Source: RGIG3040 sp964410675 (GTDB lineage: Bacteria > Bacillota > Clostridia > Lachnospirales > Lachnospiraceae). Taken from it: a DNA stretch of 6,464 nucleotides. Shown here piece after piece: positions 1-6,237 of the stretch; position 1 is the first letter of the stretch; each line of letters starts with the position of its first letter. The stretch spans positions 1 to 6,464 of the forward strand of contig CAYPIB010000122.1 in NCBI GenBank assembly GCA_964410675.1, written 5' to 3'. The notes beneath the pieces were generated by a model. It was given only the letters and a program-made list of their open reading frames with translations, was not told where the DNA came from and did no database searches. The translations under genes were made by a program, and so were the position numbers.

Positions 1-83
1 GTTTGTAATTGTCCGACTGCAAATTCCAATTCCTTATATTTTTCATCTGCCTTCCACTTTAGACTGATAAGCCTATTATCCAT
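1..83 (-). CDS. Unidentified protein, N-terminal fragment running off the left edge
   Basis: An open frame starts with ATG at 83-81 and stays open to the window edge, giving 27 visible codons. The product begins MDNRLISLKWKADEKYKELE. The start is supported by AGGAGGG at 87-93, a strong ribosome binding site about 4 bases ahead. The visible residues are charged, rich in Lys and Glu, and probably helical; there is no signal peptide or membrane segment. I do not recognise the family. It lies downstream of the GH5 gene on the same strand, with 79 bases between, so it could be co-transcribed, but the hairpin at 104-148 sits between them. Confidence 0.6.
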   Translation of the reverse strand, partial: MDNRLISLKWKADEKYKELEFAVGQLQ

Positions 84-103
84 ATTCCCTCCTATTTTAA
101 GAA

Positions 104-148
104 TATCTCCATCCGATGCGATCGTGAAAGCTGCACCGGATAGAGATA
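104..148 (-). terminator. 16-bp hairpin after the GH5 gene, candidate terminator or attenuator
   Basis: Arms 104-119 and 133-148 pair over 16 bp around a 13-base loop. Two positions (110/142 and 116/136) are C-A or A-C mismatches in plus-strand RNA but become G-U wobbles in minus-strand RNA. The structure is therefore fully paired only in the transcript of the GH5 strand. The bases after the stem read TTCTTAAAAT, a poor T-tract, so termination may be partial. The stem ends about 10 bases before the ribosome binding site of the next gene, so a role in processing or translation control is also possible. Confidence 0.5.
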
Positions 149-162
149 ACATAATTTATTAC

Positions 163-1359
163 TTACTTTTTTAATTTTTGAATAAACCACTTTGCCGAGT
201 CAGATAAATCTTCTTCGGTATAGCCGCTTGTTTTGTCACAATTTACTTTGAAAAAGGCCGATGACTCGTCTTTATTTGATAGGTTCCATGCCACAAAGCT
301 GATTTGCTTTTCATTCAGCAGATCAATCCATTTGTCCGCCTCAGCAGTATCAATCGCACCATTACCGGAAGCATCACAAATACCAAATTCACTCACAAAC
401 ATCGGTAAACCGCTTTCTGCTGCCTGTCTCACTCTTTGGCGCAAATCATCTTTATGAGTTGCCGCATAGAAATGACACACATACATAATATTTTCATAGC
501 CGGTCAGAGGATCAGCCTGTGCTAAATCTACATCCTGCGACCATGTCGTTGTACCGACTAAAATAATGGCATCTTGGTCATTTTTGCGGATAACCGGTAT
601 CACCTCATTCGCATATGTTTTAACATCCTGCCAAGTGGAATCAACATTAGGCTCATTACAGATTTCGTAAATAACATTGTCATATCCCTGATATCTGCTT
701 GACATTTCATCAAAGAAAGCAATTGCCTGTTCTTTATTCTGTAGCGGATTGCTGTCACTTAAAATATGCCAGTCAATAATTACATATAATCCTAAGTTCG
801 TAGCCGCATTTACACCTTCGCTGATGACATTTTTAAGTACCTGTCTATTATTATCATCACCGACACAATAGCCATTCTCTTCCGCTGTATACATTGCCAG
901 TCTCACCACATTAATATTCCACTCATCTCTCATATAACGGAAGGATTCCTCCGTCGCATACTGTGGATACCATGACAATCCATGTGTACTAACACCTCTA
1001 AGCTGTACTGCACTGCCATTTTTATCTACTAATTGACTTCCCTTTACTGATAAGGCCCCATACTTTTCTTTCGCTGTCATTGTTACCTCCTCTTCATTTA
1101 TAACACTACTGTCATTATCTTCTTGTTCTGCTGATACAAGATTGTCTGTATGTGTATTTTGAGAATTTTCTGCTGCATCCTCATCTTCTGTCAAAGCGTT
1201 TTCGCCGCTGTTTACTACTTTTGACACACTTGTCACTTCATCCTGTGTTCCCTCTTCTTCTTTAGGCTGATTCATTTTCATGCCAATAATAATTCCAATT
1301 GCCAGCATGAGTGCCAGCGCCAAAAAGATCACAAGAGCCGTTAGTTTTTTTTGCCCCAT
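163..1359 (-). CDS. Membrane-anchored GH5 endoglucanase (cellulase), probably subfamily GH5_2
   Basis: Predicted endo-beta-1,4-glucanase of 398 residues that cleaves internal beta-1,4 bonds in cellulose or related glucans outside the cell. Residues 1-6 (MGQKKL) are basic, and about 7-28 form a hydrophobic segment. It has no clear lipobox, so it is a signal anchor or an uncleaved signal. Residues 31-95 are an acidic, low-complexity linker rich in Glu, Asp, Asn and Ser. The catalytic barrel covers about 96-398, with LRGVSTHGLSWYPQY at 120-134, DWHILSD at 196-202, the acid/base Glu236 in YEICNEPN, HFYAATH at 296-302, the nucleophile Glu324 in FVSEFGICDASGNG, and AWNLSNKDESSAF at 357-369. These match GH5_2 enzymes such as the Bacillus and clostridial cellulases. 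No carbohydrate-binding module or dockerin is seen. The frame opens to an upstream ATG at 1470, but 1359 is chosen because AGGAGG lies directly ahead of it and the promoter falls inside the longer version. Function is confident; the exact substrate is not. Confidence 0.92.
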   Translation of the reverse strand: MGQKKLTALVIFLALALMLAIGIIIGMKMNQPKEEEGTQDEVTSVSKVVNSGENALTEDEDAAENSQNTHTDNLVSAEQEDNDSSVINEEEVTMTAKEKYGALSVKGSQLVDKNGSAVQLRGVSTHGLSWYPQYATEESFRYMRDEWNINVVRLAMYTAEENGYCVGDDNNRQVLKNVISEGVNAATNLGLYVIIDWHILSDSNPLQNKEQAIAFFDEMSSRYQGYDNVIYEICNEPNVDSTWQDVKTYANEVIPVIRKNDQDAIILVGTTTWSQDVDLAQADPLTGYENIMYVCHFYAATHKDDLRQRVRQAAESGLPMFVSEFGICDASGNGAIDTAEADKWIDLLNEKQISFVAWNLSNKDESSAFFKVNCDKTSGYTEEDLSDSAKWFIQKLKK

Positions 1360-1363
1360 ACTT

Positions 1364-1369
1364 CCTCCT
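1364..1369 (-). promoter_or_regulatory. Ribosome binding site that fixes the GH5 start
   Basis: AGGAGG (within AAAGGAGGAAG) lies 4 bases before the ATG at 1359-1357. The resulting protein begins MGQKKL and leads directly into the hydrophobic segment, as expected for an exported protein. The upstream ATG at 1470 has no such site. Confidence 0.85.
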
Positions 1370-1392
1370 TTACTATATTTACCCAGGTGCGA

Positions 1393-1427
1393 TAAGATTA
1401 ACTTATAAATATCTGTGAATAATCTTA
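1393..1427 (-). other. Inverted repeat in the GH5 5' leader
   Basis: TAAGATTA at 1393-1400 and TAATCTTA at 1420-1427 are perfect 8-bp inverted arms around 19 bases. If transcription starts near 1432, as the promoter predicts, this hairpin lies only a few bases from the mRNA 5' end, where stem-loops are known to protect some Firmicute transcripts from decay. The stem is AT-rich and the loop is long, so it may be only weakly stable. Confidence 0.35.
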
Positions 1428-1438
1428 CTGCTTTTCTT

Positions 1439-1467
1439 ATTGTATCAATCATAAAGTAACGTTGCAA
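1439..1467 (-). promoter_or_regulatory. Sigma-A-type promoter for the GH5 gene
   Basis: On the minus strand, TTGCAA (1462-1467) and TACAAT (1439-1444) are separated by exactly 17 bases. Each is close to the -35 and -10 consensus. The predicted start of transcription near 1432 gives a leader of about 70 bases before the ATG at 1359. The -35 box lies inside the inverted repeat at 1458-1474. Confidence 0.65.
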
Positions 1468-1474
1468 CAACGTT
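1458..1474. promoter_or_regulatory. Inverted repeat over the GH5 -35 box, candidate operator
   Basis: AACGTTG-CAA-CAACGTT is a perfect 7-bp inverted repeat with a 3-base centre, and it overlaps the -35 hexamer of the cellulase promoter. Its size and CG-containing half-sites resemble operators of LacI-family sugar regulators, and a protein bound here would block RNA polymerase. It also lies 61 bases upstream of the asnB start. No regulator gene is in the window, so the binding protein is unknown. Confidence 0.45.
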
Positions 1475-1534
1475 TATGGTTATTTTTTTCGTAAACCTGT
1501 CATAGATTGTTAAAAACCACTCTTAGGAGTCTAT

Positions 1535-3406
1535 ATGTGCGGTATTTCCGGCTTTTTTGATCCATCTGCTCTTTATCTTCATAAGGAGACTTATTATAAG
1601 AATGTATTAACAAAAATGAATGATTCTCTTTACCACCGGGGTCCAAATGAGAATGGCATTTTTTTAAGCAATACATGTGGTCTGACCCATACGAGATTAT
1701 CCGTTATTGACTTAAAAACCGGCAGACAGCCTATGACTGCCGAAGCAGAGGTTACGTATGCCTCCTTTCCTCCTGCCCGCTGTCATATTGTCTATAATGG
1801 GGAAACTTACAACTACCGTGAACTTAAAAACGAGCTGAAATCTTTGGGCTGCCACTTTCACACAACCTCTGACACCGAAGTTGTGTTACAAGGGTTTTTA
1901 CTTTATGGTCCTGATTTTGTCAAGCGTTTGGAAGGCGTTTTTTCCTTTGTTATTTATGATGAAAATCATGAAACACTTTACCTTTTCCGCGATAGTTTTG
2001 GCGTGAAGCCTCTCTTTTACAGCTTTTGCGGTGATACCCTTTTATTTGCTTCCGAAATAAAAGCAATTTTTACTTATCCGGGTACGAAAGCCTTAGTAAA
2101 TAAAAACGGACTGAATGAAATTTTTGGGCTTGGACCGGCACGAACACCGGGCAACGGCGTATTTGCCGGTATGATGGAATGTAAGCCCGGCCATTATTTG
2201 ACCTATAATAAATATGGGCTGCAGGAAACACAATATTTTCGTTTAGAAAGCAGGCCTCATACTGACAGCTATAAGAAAACATTGGAAAAAACCGGATACT
2301 TAGTCGAAAATGCGATTAAAAGCCAGCTGATATCTGATGTGCCAATCTGCACTTTTTTATCAGGCGGCATTGACTCCAGTCTTGTATCCTCTATTGCGGC
2401 AAAGGAGCTTGCAAAAGAAGGAAAAAGGCTGTCCACATATTCATTTGATTTTAAAAATAATCATGAATTTTTTAAGGCAAATGCGTTTCAACCGTCTGAA
2501 GACAGACCTTTTGTTGATAAAATGGTGGAATATCTTGATTCTGACCATCACTATCTCGAATGTGACAGTCAAACGCAAGTTGACTTATTAGATGTTTCTG
2601 TCACAGCCCATGATTTGCCATGTATGGCCGATATCGACAGCTCACTTTTATATTTTTGCAGTGTTGTTGCAAAGAATCAAAAAGTAGTATTAACGGGCGA
2701 ATGCGCGGATGAAGTATTCGGCGGATACCCCTGGTTTCATAAAGCTAAGTTTTTAGAAAGCGGAACTTTTCCGTGGACCCCTTCTCTATCTCCACGCAAG
2801 TCATTGCTTAAGAGGGAAGTACTTGAGGTACTGCGGATGGATGAATATGTACAAAATGCCTATGAAACATCAATCCGGCAAATTCCCATTCTGCCCAGCG
2901 ATAATGAAATAGAAAAGAGCCGCAGACAGGTTGCTTATTTGAATTTGCGTTGGTTTATGCAGACACTTTTAAATCGAATGGACCGAACAAGTATGCATTC
3001 CGGATTGGAAGCAAGAGTCCCGTTCGCCAATAGAGATTTAGTATGCTATATTTTTAATGTTCCATGGGAAATGAAAGCAAAGGATGGTCTTGTAAAAAAT
3101 CTGCTGCGTCAATCAAGCACCGGCCTGCTGCCGCCAGAAATTTTATATCGTAAAAAAAGTCCTTATCCGAAAACATATAATCCTGCTTACGAAAAGCTTT
3201 TAACGGATAAATTAAAAAATGTATTGAAAGAAGGCAGCCCGCTTCTTACCATTTTAGATAATAAAGCATTGACTGCCTTTCTGGAAAATCCCAAGGATTA
3301 TGGTGCTCCATGGTATGGCCAGCTCATGGCCGGCCCGCAAATGACAGCCTATCTGCTTCAAATTGACAGCTGGCTAAAAAAATACCATGTTACTATGATG
3401 CTTTAA
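1535..3406 (+). CDS. asnB: Asparagine synthetase, glutamine-hydrolysing
   Basis: Converts aspartate, glutamine and ATP to asparagine, glutamate, AMP and PPi in the cytoplasm. The 623-residue product is within the normal range for Firmicute AsnB/AsnO proteins. The N-terminal class II glutaminase domain (about 2-200) has Cys2 as nucleophile after removal of Met (MCGISGFF), RGPNENG at 35-41, HTRLSVIDL at 52-60, NGE at 88-90, SDTEV at 112-116 and RDSFGVKPLFY at 152-162. The synthetase domain (about 240-620) has the pyrophosphate loop SGGIDSS at 276-282, GECADEVFGGYPW at 388-400 and RMDRTSMHSGLEARVPF at 481-497. The start is fixed by Cys2 and by AGGAG at 1525-1529. One oddity is Asn38 where most relatives have Asp (RGPD). 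The gene diverges from the cellulase across 175 bases and runs head-on into dpaB, overlapping its end by 4 bases. Its promoter is not clear: TAGATT at 1503-1508 could be a -10 box, but no good -35 box accompanies it. Confidence 0.96.
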   Translation: MCGISGFFDPSALYLHKETYYKNVLTKMNDSLYHRGPNENGIFLSNTCGLTHTRLSVIDLKTGRQPMTAEAEVTYASFPPARCHIVYNGETYNYRELKNELKSLGCHFHTTSDTEVVLQGFLLYGPDFVKRLEGVFSFVIYDENHETLYLFRDSFGVKPLFYSFCGDTLLFASEIKAIFTYPGTKALVNKNGLNEIFGLGPARTPGNGVFAGMMECKPGHYLTYNKYGLQETQYFRLESRPHTDSYKKTLEKTGYLVENAIKSQLISDVPICTFLSGGIDSSLVSSIAAKELAKEGKRLSTYSFDFKNNHEFFKANAFQPSEDRPFVDKMVEYLDSDHHYLECDSQTQVDLLDVSVTAHDLPCMADIDSSLLYFCSVVAKNQKVVLTGECADEVFGGYPWFHKAKFLESGTFPWTPSLSPRKSLLKREVLEVLRMDEYVQNAYETSIRQIPILPSDNEIEKSRRQVAYLNLRWFMQTLLNRMDRTSMHSGLEARVPFANRDLVCYIFNVPWEMKAKDGLVKNLLRQSSTGLLPPEILYRKKSPYPKTYNPAYEKLLTDKLKNVLKEGSPLLTILDNKALTAFLENPKDYGAPWYGQLMAGPQMTAYLLQIDSWLKKYHVTMML

Positions 3407-3984
3407 GCTACAATAACAGGCTGTATCTGGTTTCCTTCCAGTGCAGCCTGTATTGTCTCCTGAATCAGCTCGGTATGAGCAATCATGGAGGTTGGCTTTT
3501 TCACACAATCATCCTGTCCGAATGGAACAAAATAAATATTCTTCATATTCATTAATTCACCAATATTTTTAAAATTTATCCCAAGGGCATCGTTTGTAGA
3601 AATAGAAATTACAAGCGGCTTTCCATTTCGCAGATGCGCCTTAGCTGCCATTAATACCGGCGTATCCGTAATTCCATTGCATAGCTTTGCCAGTGTATTG
3701 CCGGTGCATGGTGCAATGACAAGGACATCTAAATAGCCCTTAGGGCCAATCGGCTCTGCCTCTGCAATACTATAAATCCCCTTATTACCTGTTATCGTCT
3801 CAACTTCTTCCACAAAATCTTTAGCATTGCCAAACCGGTTATCACAAACTGCCGTCTGCACTGAAAAGATAGGCTGTACCTCCAAACCATCCGTTACCAT
3901 TTTACTTATGACCGCTTTTATTTTTGAAAAGGTACAAAAGGAGCCGGTAATCGCCACTCCAACCTTAATATTAGATTTATTCAT
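3403..3984 (-). CDS. dpaB: Dipicolinate synthase subunit B
   Basis: Flavoprotein-like subunit (193 residues) of dipicolinate synthase. With DpaA it makes dipicolinic acid from a lysine-pathway dihydrodipicolinate intermediate in the mother cell for loading into the spore core. The N-terminus KVGVAITGSFCTFSKI (7-22) and VLVIAPCTGNTLAKLCNGITDTP (split around 87-109) are typical of the flavoprotein fold. AAKAHLRNGKPLVISISTND (113-132) and PFGQDDCVKKPTSMIAH (154-170) match SpoVFB. Length is close to that of B. subtilis SpoVFB. The frame extends upstream to 4044, but ATG at 3984 is chosen because GGGAGG at 3990-3995 is correctly spaced and the longer form adds an unrelated hydrophobic stretch. It begins 19 bases after dpaA ends and is clearly the second gene of that operon. 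Its stop overlaps the convergent asnB stop. Confidence 0.94.
   Translation of the reverse strand: MNKSNIKVGVAITGSFCTFSKIKAVISKMVTDGLEVQPIFSVQTAVCDNRFGNAKDFVEEVETITGNKGIYSIAEAEPIGPKGYLDVLVIAPCTGNTLAKLCNGITDTPVLMAAKAHLRNGKPLVISISTNDALGINFKNIGELMNMKNIYFVPFGQDDCVKKPTSMIAHTELIQETIQAALEGNQIQPVIVA
3416..3451. terminator. Candidate bidirectional terminator between asnB and dpaB
   Basis: ACAGGCTG (3416-3423) pairs with CAGCCTGT (3444-3451). After a small internal loop, CTGG (3427-3430) pairs with CCAG (3438-3441) around a 7-base loop. The hairpin starts 10 bases past the asnB stop and lies within the last codons of dpaB. The bases after it are T-rich but not a true T-tract on either strand (ATTGTCTC on plus, TTATTGTA on minus), so efficiency is uncertain. 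No better terminator is seen for either gene. Confidence 0.4.
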
Positions 3985-3989
3985 AATGA

Positions 3990-3995
3990 CCTCCC
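3990..3995 (-). promoter_or_regulatory. Ribosome binding site that fixes the dpaB start
   Basis: GGGAGG lies 5 bases before the ATG at 3984-3982, within the 19-base gap after the dpaA stop. It selects the 193-residue product over the longer open frame that would overlap dpaA. Confidence 0.8.
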
Positions 3996-4003
3996 AATCA
4001 TTT

Positions 4004-4861
4004 TTATACGATATTAGAAATAGAATACAAAACGGCTTCCCCAAGAATCACACCCGAAATTGCGGGTGCATATTTGCCCGGAAGACCGGGGCATAGCTTT
4101 GCCCGTATTCCTTTTTTTCTACAGTATTCTAAATTAACCCCATACGGTGCAGAAGCCAAATCAATCAGAATAGTTTCCTTTTGTATCTGATCAATTTCTT
4201 CCTTTTCAAATACCTTTGCCGGAATGGTATTAAAAATAAATTGGTATTTTTTTAAATTGGCATCTTTCATATCGCATACTTTATATCCATACGCTTCTGC
4301 TCTTGCCCTAATTTCTTTTCTTCTTGCCATTACGGTTACTTCTGCTTTTAGTCCATGCAGTTTATCTGCAAGAACCTCTCCGCATCTTCCAAATCCTGCG
4401 ACAAGACATTTGCTGCCATGCAAATTAATTTCACTCTCTATAATTGCTTCGCACAAAGCACCCTCCGCAGTCGCAATGGCATTTAAAACTGCTACCTCTT
4501 CCATTTGCATATAGTCCATATAAATTGCCTTTTTCTTATTACATGCCGCGACTATCACTGGTGGAATATTACCCCCAAAAATAATATGCTTCTCTGTAAT
4601 CAGCTCTGCGAAATTATTTAATTCAATTGTCGAATTTTGACTCAAAACTTGCATACCGTCCCTTGACACTGGCATCGGCATTAAAATGACGCAAATGTCG
4701 TCCATTGATTTTTCTAGTGTTTCAGCGGGTTTTGCCCATTCTTTTTTTAAAATAGCGTCATTACCATAACAAGTGATTTTGTATCCTTTTTCCTGTAAAT
4801 ACTGCGCCATATACACTTGCCTTTTATCGCCGCCTACCAAAAGTACCTCTTTTTTTGTCAT
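4004..4861 (-). CDS. dpaA: Dipicolinate synthase subunit A
   Basis: NAD(P)-dependent subunit (285 residues) of dipicolinate synthase, which oxidises the dihydrodipicolinate-pathway intermediate to dipicolinic acid during late sporulation. The N-terminal Rossmann-like part starts KKEVLLVGGDKRQVYMAQYL. Further landmarks are LMPMPVSRDG (60-69), IIFGGNIPPVI (93-103) and the dinucleotide-binding loop VAGFGRCGEVLADKL (154-168). DLASAPYGVNLEYC (234-247) and CPGLPGKYAPAISG (257-270) are characteristic of SpoVFA. Length is close to that of B. subtilis SpoVFA. GGGAGGAG shortly before the ATG supports the start. It is the first gene of the dpaAB operon; the lysine-pathway genes (asd, dapG, dapA) that follow in Bacillus are absent here. 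In Bacillus this operon is read by mother-cell sigma-K. Confidence 0.95.
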   Translation of the reverse strand: MTKKEVLLVGGDKRQVYMAQYLQEKGYKITCYGNDAILKKEWAKPAETLEKSMDDICVILMPMPVSRDGMQVLSQNSTIELNNFAELITEKHIIFGGNIPPVIVAACNKKKAIYMDYMQMEEVAVLNAIATAEGALCEAIIESEINLHGSKCLVAGFGRCGEVLADKLHGLKAEVTVMARRKEIRARAEAYGYKVCDMKDANLKKYQFIFNTIPAKVFEKEEIDQIQKETILIDLASAPYGVNLEYCRKKGIRAKLCPGLPGKYAPAISGVILGEAVLYSISNIV

Positions 4862-4883
4862 TTCACTCCTCCCTGTCCGTAAA

Positions 4884-4899
4884 AGACATTATAATGTCT
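4884..4899. promoter_or_regulatory. Perfect 16-bp palindrome upstream of dpaA
   Basis: AGACATTATAATGTCT is self-complementary over all 16 bases and lies 23 bases before the dpaA start codon. It contains TATAAT on both strands. On the minus strand CATTATA (4890-4896), with GCATA (4913-4917) 16 bases upstream, also resembles forespore or mother-cell sigma-factor promoters. It could be an operator, a -10 region, or both. Confidence 0.4.
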
Positions 4900-4907
4900 A
4901 TCACTTT

Positions 4908-4935
4908 ATTCATATGCAGGGAAAGCTCGAACCGT
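4908..4935 (-). promoter_or_regulatory. Candidate sigma-K-like promoter for dpaAB
   Basis: On the minus strand, AC at 4934-4935 is followed after 17 bases by CATATGAAT (4908-4916). The sigma-K consensus is AC, about 17 bases, then CATA followed by three bases and TA. The AC and CATA parts and the spacing fit, but the final TA does not. dpaAB is known to be sigma-K dependent in Bacillus, which favours this reading. The CATTATA element inside the nearby palindrome is an alternative -10. Confidence 0.35.
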
Positions 4936-4937
4936 GT

Positions 4938-4977
4938 AAATAAAAAGCAGTCTTGCGTTAATTACTTGCAAGACTGC
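4938..4977 (-). terminator. Rho-independent terminator of the WG-repeat gene
   Basis: GCAGTCTTGC (4947-4956) and GCAAGACTGC (4968-4977) form a perfect 10-bp stem around an 11-base loop. On the minus strand the stem is followed by TTTTTATTT. It begins 20 bases after the WG-repeat gene ends, and it insulates dpaA from that transcript. Confidence 0.92.
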
Positions 4978-4997
4978 ATCAATGAATCGGTATATAT

Positions 4998-6233
4998 TTA
5001 TTCTAAAATTTTGATAAGACCACTCCTATATTCATCCTCAATCTTATTTTCTACAAAAACAAAATTTTCGTGTATGCCATTCACATAGTCAAAAATTGGT
5101 TCTAACCTCTGGCTGCCATCTAACCCCATCAGTCCATATTTTCTAATTTTCATACTTTCATCGGTATATACATATCCTGGTATGGCATCATACTTTGCAT
5201 TATAAACCAATGAACTAATAAAAAATTTCGAATCGCCTGCAAATACGTCTTTGCCGTTTTCATCTATAATATAGTATAGTGACTTTGATACAAAAGCAAG
5301 TCCATCCTTAAATTCATCAACAACTAGCGAGCATTCACTCGAAGCATCATATGGAAAGAAATCAATAACGATATTGTCATTGTAATCTACATATGCCCAT
5401 TCTCCTAGATGTCCTTCTCTATATCCTATATTAACAGCAGCCTTTCCTTCACTAAAATTACCTACATTATCATACTTTATCCCAATACTAATGTCACCAT
5501 GCTTATCGATAAATCCCCATTTATTATCTTTATTAACTGCTGCATATCCTTCATTAAAATCTTTCACCTCATCATACTGCACTTCGGTAATTGTTTCTCC
5601 AACATTACTAATAAATCCCCACTTACCATCTTTTTTAACTGCTGCACATCCTTCATTAAAATCTTTCACCTCATCATACTGCACTTCGGTAATTGTTTCT
5701 CCAACATTATCAATAAATCCCCACTTATCATCTTTCTTGACTGCAGCTAAATTCTCACGAAATTTTTTAACATCATCATACTGATATCGTATAACTAAAT
5801 TTCCAGATGAGTCAATAAAGCTCCATTTATCATCTTTCTTAACCGCTGCTAATCCTTCACTGAAACCATAAGTATTATCATAAGTTTCCTCTGAAATTGG
5901 ATTGCCCAGCTTATCAATTAAAAATACGTTCCCATTCTCTTCGGCAAAAGAAACTCCTTCAAAAAAATTATAAATATATGTATATTTAAAAGGAATTACT
6001 ATGTCTTTATCAAGATTGATTGCTCCATACTTTTCACTATTGTCTTTTACCGCAATTAAATCTTCATCTATAAAATCAAAATCTTTATATTCTGCCGGTT
6101 CAATAAACCACTCCCATTTAAGCTGTTCAACCCGATTTTTTGATAAAAATTCTTTATACTCGGAACTTCCACAGGCAATATTAGAAATAATTATAAGGTT
6201 TAATAATATTATTAAAATAATTTGCTTTTTCAT
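4998..6233 (-). CDS. WG (KWG) repeat protein, exported, probable lipoprotein
   Basis: A 411-residue protein starting MKKQIILIILLNLIIISNIAC. The hydrophobic signal ends at Cys21, a likely lipidation site, although Asn at -3 departs from the usual lipobox. The rest is mostly WG beta repeats of about 34 residues, each with a KWGFID-like core, a Gly turn, a YD pair and an F-x-EG-x-AAV end. Clear units lie at about 132-165, 166-199, 200-233 and 234-267. Diverged ones lie at about 65-99, 100-131, 278-313 and 365-395. The family is common in Clostridia and Bacteroidota; its biochemical role is not established, and a surface binding or scaffold role is only a guess. The frame opens to TTG at 6245, but ATG at 6233 puts the basic MKK next to the hydrophobic core. 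Neither start has a good adjacent ribosome binding site. The gene is visibly more AT-rich than its neighbours and has its own terminator. Confidence 0.85.
   Translation of the reverse strand: MKKQIILIILLNLIIISNIACGSSEYKEFLSKNRVEQLKWEWFIEPAEYKDFDFIDEDLIAVKDNSEKYGAINLDKDIVIPFKYTYIYNFFEGVSFAEENGNVFLIDKLGNPISEETYDNTYGFSEGLAAVKKDDKWSFIDSSGNLVIRYQYDDVKKFRENLAAVKKDDKWGFIDNVGETITEVQYDEVKDFNEGCAAVKKDGKWGFISNVGETITEVQYDEVKDFNEGYAAVNKDNKWGFIDKHGDISIGIKYDNVGNFSEGKAAVNIGYREGHLGEWAYVDYNDNIVIDFFPYDASSECSLVVDEFKDGLAFVSKSLYYIIDENGKDVFAGDSKFFISSLVYNAKYDAIPGYVYTDESMKIRKYGLMGLDGSQRLEPIFDYVNGIHENFVFVENKIEDEYRSGLIKILE
5533..5709 (-). repeat. Recent 102-bp tandem duplication inside the WG-repeat gene
   Basis: Bases 5533-5607 and 5635-5709 are identical at 74 of 75 positions with an offset of 102 bases, exactly one 34-residue WG unit. 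The only difference (5545 T against 5647 C) changes Tyr230 to Cys196 in the protein. The outer repeats are far more diverged, so this copy arose recently by in-frame tandem duplication or was homogenised by recombination. Confidence 0.9.
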
Positions 6234-6237
6234 ATGT

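Noticed and set aside
1360..1470. An upstream ATG adding 37 residues to the GH5 protein
   Set aside because: It has no ribosome binding site, it would overlap the well-formed promoter, and it would place a long basic stretch before the signal segment. The internal ATG at 1359 has a strong site.
1475..1534. T-box or other riboswitch upstream of asnB
   Set aside because: The leader is too short and has no terminator hairpin or recognisable conserved element.
2070..2591. Open frames on either strand inside asnB
   Set aside because: They are shadows of a strongly conserved enzyme gene and have no independent start signals.
3985..4044. A longer dpaB that overlaps the end of dpaA
   Set aside because: The extra 20 residues do not resemble the family, and ATG at 3984 has GGGAGG at proper spacing.
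5533..5751. CRISPR-like direct repeats
   Set aside because: Only two near-identical copies exist, the period is exactly 34 codons, and they are coding for WG repeats with no spacer structure.
5409..5784. Plus-strand open frames of 97-113 codons opposite the WG gene
   Set aside because: They mirror the repeat units of the real gene, are rich in Ser, Thr and Ile, and have no ribosome binding site or family resemblance.
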